Below are positions 44,560-52,027 of a DNA stretch of 64,000 nt, piece by piece (the first letter of the stretch is position 1; each line of letters begins with the position of its first letter). The position numbers and the translations under genes were made by a program. The notes under the pieces were generated by a model that was not told the origin of the DNA, made no database searches, and was given only the letters and a program-made list of their open reading frames with translations. The DNA is from BM520 sp964474455 (GTDB taxonomy: Bacteria; Bacteroidota; Bacteroidia; Bacteroidales; BM520), in assembly GCA_964474455.1 (NCBI GenBank), contig CAYYSU010000003.1, positions 1 through 64,000 on the forward strand, given 5' to 3'.

Positions 44560-45885
44560 ATGGAAGCGTTAGAATATATAAGGACATTTTTTACAGACTT
44601 TTTTACCATTTTGGGAGAAATGTCGCCCTACCTTTTGCTTGGGTTCTTTTTTGCAGGTTTGCTGTATGCTTTTATGCCACGACAAAAAATTGAACGATAT
44701 TTTAACGGAAGTTCAGTAAAATCATCAGTCCTGGCAGCTCTATTTGGCATCCCGTTACCACTTTGTTCGTGTGGCGTTATACCAACCGGAACGGCGCTGT
44801 ATAAAAATGGTGCATCAAAAGGAGGAACAGTATCTTTCATTATTTCCACTCCACAAACCGGTGTTGATTCAATTTTAGCGACGTTCTCATTACTAGGGCT
44901 TCCCTTTGCAATTATACGACCTTTGGCAGCTTTGATAACAGGTATTACCGGCGGTATAATAACCGGTAAAATTACATCTAATGAAACACAAAACAACTCA
45001 TATAAAGAGCAAGAGGAGGTTAAAAAAAGCCTGATCGAAAAAATAAAAGATGTATTCAGATACGGTTTTGTTGATTTTATACAAGACATTTCAAAATGGT
45101 TGGTTATAGGTTTGGTTTTAGCGGCAATTATATCGGCACTCATACCGAACGATTTCTTTGAGTTGCTAAACCTATCTCCAATTTTACAGATGTTAATGAT
45201 TCTTGTGGTATCAATTCCTCTTTACATATGCGCAACCGGAACCATTCCATTAGCCGCAATATTGATATTGAAAGGCATTAGCCCCGGAGCCGCCTTTGTG
45301 TTGCTAATGGCCGGACCGGCTACAAATGCTGCAACGATCACGATGATAGGAAAAGTACTTGGAAAACGAAGTTTGCTTACCTATTTGGGAACAATTATTA
45401 TTGGCGCATTGTCGTTCGGCTTAATTATAGATTATGTCTTACCTACGGAGTGGTTTACGCAAATTGCAAAAGAACACTTAACCCATAATCACGGACAACA
45501 TATTGATTGGTGGCAAATAACTTTCGGTATAACCCTGATTGCTCTTATTATTAATGGATATTTTCAACGACGCCTGTCGGCAAAAGGGAATAAGAATAAA
45601 ACAACAGATAATAGCATCGTGAAGACTCAAACTATAAAAGTAGAAGGAATGACCTGCAATCATTGTAAGGCAAATGTTGAATTGAATCTGGAAAAATTAG
45701 AATTTATTACTAGCGCAACGGTAAACCTGAATGAAAAAACTGTTACCATTGAAGGAGAGAATATCGAAGTTGAAGTCGTAAAAGAGACAATTTCTGCTCT
45801 CGGATATAAACCAACTATACGTCAGAAAGCACGGAATCAAGTTTGTCGAACTTCCTCACATAGTCCTCCATTGAGTACAAAATAA
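44560..45885 (+). CDS. SO_0444-type Cu/Zn efflux permease with C-terminal HMA domain
   Basis: The 441-residue protein has a permease of the DUF318/ArsP_1 family over about 1-335, with roughly eight membrane helices and the conserved polar motifs PLCSCGVIP (C69, C71) and CATGTIP (C224). A linker leads to an HMA domain at about 354-418 with the metal site MTCNHC (C366, C369). Related proteins export copper or zinc. The last 23 residues (419-441) lie beyond the HMA fold and are read from DNA that is antisense to the end of the pyrophosphatase gene, so they look like a read-through tail gained after loss of an earlier stop. A histidine stretch (HLTHNHGQH) may add metal contacts. Confidence 0.86.
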   Translation: MEALEYIRTFFTDFFTILGEMSPYLLLGFFFAGLLYAFMPRQKIERYFNGSSVKSSVLAALFGIPLPLCSCGVIPTGTALYKNGASKGGTVSFIISTPQTGVDSILATFSLLGLPFAIIRPLAALITGITGGIITGKITSNETQNNSYKEQEEVKKSLIEKIKDVFRYGFVDFIQDISKWLVIGLVLAAIISALIPNDFFELLNLSPILQMLMILVVSIPLYICATGTIPLAAILILKGISPGAAFVLLMAGPATNAATITMIGKVLGKRSLLTYLGTIIIGALSFGLIIDYVLPTEWFTQIAKEHLTHNHGQHIDWWQITFGITLIALIINGYFQRRLSAKGNKNKTTDNSIVKTQTIKVEGMTCNHCKANVELNLEKLEFITSATVNLNEKTVTIEGENIEVEVVKETISALGYKPTIRQKARNQVCRTSSHSPPLSTK

Positions 45886-46492
45886 TCTCTTTGGCTTCAT
45901 CGGCACCAAAGGTATCTGTGATAGACACATCACTCTCTTTTCCCGGTAAGTCTTTATATGTCAGGAAGTAATGTTTTAGACGCAACAGCACCATCTCCGG
46001 CAATTCAGACACATCATTATAGTTACCATAGACCGTATCATTCTCCAGAACACAAATCAGTTTGTCATCCACTTCACATCCATCGAGCATTCTAAATCCG
46101 CCAATAGGTATTGCTTTCACGAGGATGTCCCCATGTGGAATTACTTTTTCTGTCAGTACACATACGTCGATAGGATCTCCATCACCTACCAGGTCGGTTT
46201 TCCCTGTTTTATCCATACAGTATTTTGCTACACGAATACCTGAGAATGTTTGTGGTATAAAGCCGTACAGTGCCGGAACAACGTTGGAGTACTTCTGTGG
46301 TCTGTCGATACGAAGATATCCGGAGACTTTATCGACTTCATATTTAACAGTATCAGTAGGCACCATTTCGATAAAAGTCATTACATTATCAGGTGCATTG
46401 TCGCCGATATCCACTCCGTGCCAGGGATGCGATTTGTATCTCAGGCCCATCAGTCGACCTATAGGATCCATTATTTTGTTTGCCATAGCCAT
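45815..46492 (-). CDS. ppa: Inorganic pyrophosphatase, family I
   Basis: The enzyme hydrolyses pyrophosphate to phosphate with Mg in the cytoplasm, pulling biosynthetic reactions forward. The 225-residue protein has the family I signature DGDPIDV at 104-110 with its metal-binding aspartates, and YGFIPQTF and KHYFLTYK blocks. Two in-frame ATGs lie at 46492 and 46486; either could start it. The gene converges on the metal permease and their 3' ends overlap by 71 bp, leaving no room for a terminator between them. Confidence 0.94.
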   Translation of the reverse strand: MAMANKIMDPIGRLMGLRYKSHPWHGVDIGDNAPDNVMTFIEMVPTDTVKYEVDKVSGYLRIDRPQKYSNVVPALYGFIPQTFSGIRVAKYCMDKTGKTDLVGDGDPIDVCVLTEKVIPHGDILVKAIPIGGFRMLDGCEVDDKLICVLENDTVYGNYNDVSELPEMVLLRLKHYFLTYKDLPGKESDVSITDTFGADEAKEIILYSMEDYVRKFDKLDSVLSDV

Positions 46493-46659
46493 GGTTTTTG
46501 GTAATTTAACGTAATTATCTGCAAAAGGTTCGGTATAATTATGAACTAACCTATTTCTAATTGATAATTTGAAATAGCTTCAAAAAGTAACAATATTTTT
46601 CATATTCCGAAAAAAAAGTGCATATTTGTGTGCATTCATAAACAATTAAGTCAACAGAC

Positions 46660-46902
46660 ATGAAATCCGGAAGAATTATAGCAATCATAAGCGTATTTTT
46701 ATTATCGCTTTTTTTATTGGCAGGATGTAGTACCACAGACACTACAACAAACACTTATCCTGTTGGGAAGAAGTCTAAAAGGGTAAATTACACTGCAACA
46801 AGTGGTAGATTGCCTGTTATCTCTTCCTCTGCAAAACTCACCAATCCTCCACCAAAAAATTATGTTGTACCTATGAGATCAAAATCTCATTTATATGAAT
46901 AA
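46660..46902 (+). CDS. Small lipoprotein, 80 residues
   Basis: The product has a lipoprotein signal with lipobox LLAGC (Cys23) and a short polar remainder rich in Ser, Thr, Pro and Lys, with no recognised domain. It is divergent from ppa. A near-consensus -7 element (CATATTTG at 46621-46628) precedes it and a strong terminator follows directly after the stop, which supports a real, separately expressed gene. The function is unknown. Confidence 0.7.
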   Translation: MKSGRIIAIISVFLLSLFLLAGCSTTDTTTNTYPVGKKSKRVNYTATSGRLPVISSSAKLTNPPPKNYVVPMRSKSHLYE

Positions 46903-46903
46903 T

Positions 46904-46935
46904 AAAAAAGCGCTGATAGTAGTCAGCGCTTTTTT
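46904..46935. terminator. Bidirectional terminator between the small lipoprotein and thioesterase genes
   Basis: A perfect 13-bp stem (AAAAAAGCGCTGA at 46904-46916 with TCAGCGCTTTTTT at 46923-46935) has a 6-nt loop. The A and T tracts form part of the stem, so it serves both strands. Its right end touches the thioesterase stop codon. Confidence 0.92.
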
Positions 46936-47411
46936 CACTCCTCATAAATAACCGGATTCTCGGGGAACCCTAAATACTTCTTACTGTACTCCTGAGAATA
47001 TGTATAATAAACAGCATCTGCCTCCGAACATTTCTCTCCATCGGAGCCAAAAAGTTCAATATGAATAAATGCCAGGTTTCTTTTAATTTCCTTTAATCGG
47101 GCACGTATCAAAATCTCTCCCTTATTAGTATGGACAGGTTTTTTATATCTTACCTCAAGCTTTGAAGTAACACCGCTGGTAAGCATTTTTACATACACCA
47201 CATACGAAGCTATTTCATCCATCAATGTTGCTTGTATCCCACCATGCAGAATATTCCTGTAACCCTGAAACTCCGATTGAGGACTCCATTTACATATTAC
47301 TTCATCACCATCTTCATAGAAATTCATTTTCAGGCCATGCAGATTTTCTTTGCTACACCCAAAGCATAAATTCTGTGGTAGAGTTTCATATGGATTCTTT
47401 ATTTTTTTCAT
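46935..47411 (-). CDS. PaaI-type hotdog-fold thioesterase
   Basis: The 158-residue protein fits the PaaI/4HBT hotdog family, which hydrolyses acyl-CoA thioesters. Visible are the GGIQATLMDEIASYVVY helix with its catalytic Asp and the VRYKKPVHTNKGEILIRARL strand pair. An N-terminal CFGCSKENLHGLKMNF segment is typical of one PaaI-like subgroup. The substrate is not known. It starts 6 bp after the MORN protein stop and should be co-transcribed with it. Confidence 0.85.
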   Translation of the reverse strand: MKKIKNPYETLPQNLCFGCSKENLHGLKMNFYEDGDEVICKWSPQSEFQGYRNILHGGIQATLMDEIASYVVYVKMLTSGVTSKLEVRYKKPVHTNKGEILIRARLKEIKRNLAFIHIELFGSDGEKCSEADAVYYTYSQEYSKKYLGFPENPVIYEE

Positions 47412-47417
47412 ACAACA

Positions 47418-48206
47418 CTATTTTTTTTCACCCTTACGGTACTTTTCTACATCAATCTCTTTTCCGGCCTCATCGTACGAATACCATTTGCCCTCTTTAA
47501 GTCCATTTTCATAAGAGCCACGCATTTTTATAGTGCCATTCTCCCAATACTCCATGTACTCTCCTATGGGTTCGTCATTTTTATACTTCTCTTCAATCAT
47601 AAGGGTGCCACTTTCGTGATATGTTTTGTTTATACCATCAAACTTGCCATCCTTATAAATATATTCTGCAATAAGATTTCCATTGACACCAAACCAACGC
47701 GATGGTCCGTCTTTGATTCCCATCTTATAATAAGCCTCTTCGAGAACTTTGCCAGGTTTGTTAGAGTAAAACGTCTTTTTCACACCATTCAACTGACCTT
47801 CATAATAGTCTGTCTCTTCAATAAGGGTAGCACCTCTGTTAAACTTCTTATATTTCCCGTGCAGATGACCATTTTTATAATGAGATTCTCCGGTAAAGTA
47901 TCCCCGTTGGTCGATTTCTATTACAAGACCATCGAGTTTTCCTTCTTTATATTCTTCAACCTTATAAACAATTCCTTTTGTGTGATGATAACTAACCCAT
48001 GTGCCGATTTTTTTGTCGTCAACGTATTCACCGTAATATTTATTGCGACCTATTGTTTCTTCCCAGAAGCCCTGTTTAAGCTTGTTGGCGTCGGTGACAT
48101 TCATCTCTCCGGCGTAACCTGTTGGATTGTTAACAGGCATTGTGTTTTGCGAAATGCCGGCAACGGCAAAAACTAAACACAGGATAAAAAGAGTAATTTT
48201 TTTCAT
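47418..48206 (-). CDS. Secreted MORN/YwqK-repeat protein
   Basis: The 262-residue protein has a signal peptide (MKKITLFILCLVFAVAGISQ) followed by a tandem array of MORN-type repeats. Each is close to a pattern like YKNGHLHGKYK or YENGLKEGKWYSYD, with roughly eight copies between residues 55 and 255. Such proteins are often annotated as YwqK-like antitoxin components, but there is no toxin gene beside it and it is exported. The ATG at 48206 is preferred because a TACTTTTG promoter element lies at 48235-48228; an in-frame start at 48269 would be upstream of that element and add 21 hydrophobic residues. Confidence 0.83.
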   Translation of the reverse strand: MKKITLFILCLVFAVAGISQNTMPVNNPTGYAGEMNVTDANKLKQGFWEETIGRNKYYGEYVDDKKIGTWVSYHHTKGIVYKVEEYKEGKLDGLVIEIDQRGYFTGESHYKNGHLHGKYKKFNRGATLIEETDYYEGQLNGVKKTFYSNKPGKVLEEAYYKMGIKDGPSRWFGVNGNLIAEYIYKDGKFDGINKTYHESGTLMIEEKYKNDEPIGEYMEYWENGTIKMRGSYENGLKEGKWYSYDEAGKEIDVEKYRKGEKK

Positions 48207-48227
48207 GATTCTTGGAATTTTGAATAA

Positions 48228-48258
48228 CAAAAGTAGTGTGAAAATGGCAAAAAACAAA
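48228..48258 (-). promoter_or_regulatory. Promoter of the MORN-thioesterase pair (TTTG-N19-TACTTTTG)
   Basis: On the minus strand, TTTG (48258-48255) and TACTTTTG (48235-48228) are 19 bp apart, in the gap after rimO. The ATG at 48206 follows 21 bp after the -7 element. Confidence 0.68.
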
Positions 48259-48278
48259 TATTTTGTCACCTCATTGAG

Positions 48279-49568
48279 TTACTTAACATGTTCAGCATAG
48301 AGATCATAATCATCTGCTCCGGTAATACGAGCATTAATAAACGCACCTATGAGAGTGTCGGAGTTTGTCTTTTTGATGAGCACCTCATTATCTACCTCAG
48401 GAGAGTCGTATTTGGTTCGACCAATCCAATACTCACCCTCCAGCCTGTCGATAATTACTGTCATTACACGTCCAAGAAGTGATTTATTATGTTTTAGAGA
48501 TATTTTTTGTTGTATGTCCATAAGAATGTCGCGCCGACTATCTTTAACCTCCTGTGGTACGTCATCTTCAAGCTCTGCGGCTGAAGTATTCTCTTCATGC
48601 GAGTATGTAAACACGCCCATCCGTTCAAATTTCAACTCCTCAACAAACTCCTTTAATTCGTTGAAATCCTCTTTTGTCTCGCCTGGATACCCCACTATAA
48701 AGGCTGTTCTGACAGCAGCTTCCGGCATGTTGTTTCTGAACTTGCGCACCAACTCAACAGTGCCCTTCTTATCGATTCCACGTTTCATGGAATTTAGTAT
48801 CCTGCTGCTGATGTGCTGCAGTGGTATATCTATATAATCAACCACATTATCATTGCTGTTGAAAACCTCTATCAGCTTGTCGGTAAACCCCAAAGGGAAT
48901 GTGTAATGCAGCCGGATCCATGTTTGCGGGTTCTCTTTTGCCAGGCGATCAACAAGCTCTGCCAACATATTTTTACCGTATAGGTCGCGGCCGTAATATG
49001 TCAGATCCTGAGAAATAAGAAGCAACTCTTTAACGCCTTTTTTTACTAGGTTTTTGCACTCTTCAGCGATATCATCCATGTGTTTGCTAACATGCTTACC
49101 TCTAATAAGCGGAATAGCACAGAAAGAACATTTTCTGTCGCAACCTTCAGCGACTTTTACATATGCATAATGTGAAGGCGTAGATAACTTTCTGTGCAAC
49201 AAGAGATCCCTGCGCCATTGAATCTCAAAATCTGTTACTATCGACTCTATATCCTCAACACCGTACCATCTGTCAACCTCAGGGATTTCATTTTTCAGTT
49301 CATCCATATAACGTTGCGAAAGACATCCCATGACAGTCAGGTGCTTTAACTCTCCGGTTTGTCGTGCCTTAGCAAAATTTAATATCATCTCAATACTCTC
49401 CTCTTTGGCATCGTTGATAAAGCCGCATGTGTTAACAATCACCATATCAGTTTTTTCATGACTATCAAAAAAAACCTTCCATCCTGCCGGGGCTAACTGT
49501 CCTGCAAGTATTTCGGAATCTACAGTGTTTTTACTGCATCCAAGAGTGACGATATTTATTTTTTTCAT
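48279..49568 (-). CDS. rimO: Ribosomal protein S12 methylthiotransferase RimO
   Basis: RimO is a radical SAM enzyme that adds a methylthio group to an aspartate of ribosomal protein S12. The 429-residue protein has the N-terminal UPF0004 domain with three cluster cysteines (C11, C48, C82), the radical SAM motif CDRKCSFC (C143, C147, C150) and a C-terminal TRAM domain (about 360-429) that contacts the substrate. The order and length are normal, and MKKINIVTLGCSKNTVDSE is a RimO-type start rather than MiaB. It is divergent from the cotH gene. Confidence 0.95.
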   Translation of the reverse strand: MKKINIVTLGCSKNTVDSEILAGQLAPAGWKVFFDSHEKTDMVIVNTCGFINDAKEESIEMILNFAKARQTGELKHLTVMGCLSQRYMDELKNEIPEVDRWYGVEDIESIVTDFEIQWRRDLLLHRKLSTPSHYAYVKVAEGCDRKCSFCAIPLIRGKHVSKHMDDIAEECKNLVKKGVKELLLISQDLTYYGRDLYGKNMLAELVDRLAKENPQTWIRLHYTFPLGFTDKLIEVFNSNDNVVDYIDIPLQHISSRILNSMKRGIDKKGTVELVRKFRNNMPEAAVRTAFIVGYPGETKEDFNELKEFVEELKFERMGVFTYSHEENTSAAELEDDVPQEVKDSRRDILMDIQQKISLKHNKSLLGRVMTVIIDRLEGEYWIGRTKYDSPEVDNEVLIKKTNSDTLIGAFINARITGADDYDLYAEHVK

Positions 49569-49586
49569 GATTTATACTATTTTCAG

Positions 49587-49594
49587 CAAAGATA
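49587..49594 (-). promoter_or_regulatory. -7 promoter element of rimO
   Basis: On the minus strand TATCTTTG matches TAnnTTTG and ends 18 bp before the rimO ATG. Confidence 0.5.
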
Positions 49595-49611
49595 GTCATT
49601 ACCAAATTCCA

Positions 49612-49619
49612 TATATTTG
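49612..49619 (+). promoter_or_regulatory. -7 promoter element of the cotH gene
   Basis: TATATTTG matches TAnnTTTG and ends 14 bp before the ATG at 49634. It is divergent from, and only 17 bp away from, the rimO -7 element, so the two promoters overlap. Confidence 0.5.
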
Positions 49620-49633
49620 TAAAAATAATATTT

Positions 49634-51907
49634 ATGAAAACTTTCATCACAACGATTATTATCTTTTTGGTATCTGCAATCACCTTTGCGCAACCCATAA
49701 TACCTGAAAAGGGTGATATTTTTAATGATACCGAGGTGCCCAGGATAGATATTACTATTCATCCCGATACCCTGATATGGCTCTTTGATAACCCAGAGTC
49801 GAACATCGAGTTTCATGCTGACTTTCGTTTTACTTCCACGAATCTTGTGGAAGTTTTTGAGGATATTGGCTTTCGTTTTCGTGGAAACACATCACGATAT
49901 TCCAATAAAAAATCCTTTAAAATATCTTTTAACACTTTCGTGGATGGTGGTGATTTTCATGGCATTGAGAAGATGAATATCAATGGTGAACACAATGACC
50001 CGTCGGTTTGCAGATCGAAGATCGGCTGGGAGTTGGCTCGGATAATTGAGCTCCCCGGATCCCGAGCTAATCATGTGGAGTTATATATCAATGGTGATTA
50101 TTATGGATTATATCTTAACGTGGAACATATCGATGAAGAGTTCACCAAAGAGTATTTTGATTCGAAAAATGGAAACCTCTACAAATGTCTGTGGCCTGCC
50201 GATCTGGTGTGGAAAGGCAATAATCCGAATAATTATAAAGAAGAGTATTCAGGGCGTAGAGCTTACGAGCTTAGAATAAATGAAGATATCGACGATTATT
50301 CCGGTTTGAGAGATTTAATACATGTTCTCAACAACTCTCCGTCCGCAGATTTCTTCTATGATTTAAATGAAATCTTTAATACTCAGGAGTATCTGAAAGT
50401 CATGGCCTTAGAAATTGTATTAGGGCATTGGGACGATTATATCTATAATAAAAATAATTACTACCTCTACCATAACCCTTTGACAGATAAGTTTGAATTT
50501 CTTTTGTATGACTTGGATAACACCATGGGTATCGACTGGTCAGGAATTAACTGGGCCTCAAGAGATATCTATCAGTGGGATCCTGACTGGGAAGAGAGAC
50601 CATTATATGAGGGCATAATGAATAATGAAATTTTGAGGGGACAGTTTACATATTATATAAGAGAGATTGCGCAGATAATCTCGTCACAAGAATTCGAAGA
50701 TTATATTCTGGGTCTCAAAGAGATGGTTCGCCCATATATTATTTCTGATCTTTACTATCCTTTAGACTATGGATACTCCATTGATGACTTCGACAGATCT
50801 TTTACCGAAACCATTGGAGATCATGTTAAGAGAGGCATTCTCCCCTTTTTGCAGGAGCGCTCTGATTTCGTCAACTCACAACTTGAAGATACTGATATGT
50901 ACCCCGTTCTGAAGTATGCTTCCCGCAATGCGCCGGGAGCATTCTCTGATCTGTGGGTTTCGGTATTTGCTGAAGATGATAACGAAGATATGGTCGTGCA
51001 GCTGCAATATCGCCTTCCCGGGGAGCCGCCACAATATTCGCAACTCTTTGACGACGGACTCCATGGCGATGGACAAGCCGGAGATAATATATATGGGGGC
51101 AGTATTGAGCCGATTGGTTTTGCAACTGCCCTGGAATATAATATTATCGCCACAGACAACGCATCTCAGACATCCAGATTGTTTGAAGAGTCACAGATTA
51201 TAGATATTCAGGTTGGTGGCAATTACCAGCTTTATATCAATGAATTTATGGCTAGTAATCAAACTACAATAGCGGATGAATATGGTCAATATGACGACTG
51301 GATTGAGCTATGGAATGGAGGTGATAACACGATTAATCTTGGTGGGATGTACCTTTCAGACAAGAATGACAATCCTGCGAAATGGATGTTTCCTGATGTA
51401 TCCATTGCGCCGGGAGAATTTCTTATTATTTGGGCCGACAAAGAGGAAGAACAGGGGCTGCTTCATACAAATTTCAAGTTGTCAAAACTAGGTGAATTCA
51501 TTGGTCTGTATGATAATGAAGCTTCAGGATATGCTGTTATCGATGAAATAAGCTTTGGTGAGCAGACTGAGGATGTCTCCTATGGAAGAGAACGTGACGG
51601 AGATATGAACTGGATTACTTTTGATGAGCCAACTCCTGGAACTACCAACCATCCCAATGGGATAGATGATATTTTGGAAGGCGACATTTCAGTATTCCCT
51701 GTTCCAGCGGGAAAGACAATCACTGTATCTTTTAATAACATAAAAGAATCAAAAGATATATCGATATATAACTCTTTAAGTCAGAAAATGTCTACTGTTA
51801 CCCTGCAGGATGAAAATACTATGGTTGATATCTCTTCGTATGTTCCGGGTGTATATTATATCGTTGATAAAGAGAACAGCACTGTAATACGCTTTATCAA
51901 GCAATAA
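49634..51907 (+). CDS. Secreted CotH kinase-like protein with lamin-tail and T9SS domains
   Basis: The 757-residue protein has a signal peptide (MKTFITTIIIFLVSAITFAQ). A CotH-type domain (about 35-410) follows, with GFRFRGNTSRYSNKKSFKI, ELYINGDYYGLYLNVEHID and FEFLLYDLDNTMGIDW. CotH proteins are atypical kinases that phosphorylate spore-coat or extracellular proteins. A lamin-tail-like domain (about 530-645) comes next (YINEFMASNQTTIADEYGQY, then DDWIELWN). A T9SS type A sorting domain closes it (about 690-757: SVFPVPAGKTITVS to VIRFIKQ). It should be displayed at the cell surface. Its target is unknown. Confidence 0.9.
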   Translation: MKTFITTIIIFLVSAITFAQPIIPEKGDIFNDTEVPRIDITIHPDTLIWLFDNPESNIEFHADFRFTSTNLVEVFEDIGFRFRGNTSRYSNKKSFKISFNTFVDGGDFHGIEKMNINGEHNDPSVCRSKIGWELARIIELPGSRANHVELYINGDYYGLYLNVEHIDEEFTKEYFDSKNGNLYKCLWPADLVWKGNNPNNYKEEYSGRRAYELRINEDIDDYSGLRDLIHVLNNSPSADFFYDLNEIFNTQEYLKVMALEIVLGHWDDYIYNKNNYYLYHNPLTDKFEFLLYDLDNTMGIDWSGINWASRDIYQWDPDWEERPLYEGIMNNEILRGQFTYYIREIAQIISSQEFEDYILGLKEMVRPYIISDLYYPLDYGYSIDDFDRSFTETIGDHVKRGILPFLQERSDFVNSQLEDTDMYPVLKYASRNAPGAFSDLWVSVFAEDDNEDMVVQLQYRLPGEPPQYSQLFDDGLHGDGQAGDNIYGGSIEPIGFATALEYNIIATDNASQTSRLFEESQIIDIQVGGNYQLYINEFMASNQTTIADEYGQYDDWIELWNGGDNTINLGGMYLSDKNDNPAKWMFPDVSIAPGEFLIIWADKEEEQGLLHTNFKLSKLGEFIGLYDNEASGYAVIDEISFGEQTEDVSYGRERDGDMNWITFDEPTPGTTNHPNGIDDILEGDISVFPVPAGKTITVSFNNIKESKDISIYNSLSQKMSTVTLQDENTMVDISSYVPGVYYIVDKENSTVIRFIKQ

Positions 51908-52027
51908 AGTGACTGACAAGGGGAACTGATAATTAAATTTATTAAGAAATGGACGCAAGGGAAGCAATTTATCATGTCTCAGGGTTTTCTAAAACCTATA
52001 CATTAAAATCTCTGTGAGTATCAGATT

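Noticed and set aside
47418..48206. YwqK antitoxin of a toxin-antitoxin pair
   Set aside because: The protein has a signal peptide and MORN repeats. The neighbours are a thioesterase and rimO, and no toxin gene is adjacent.
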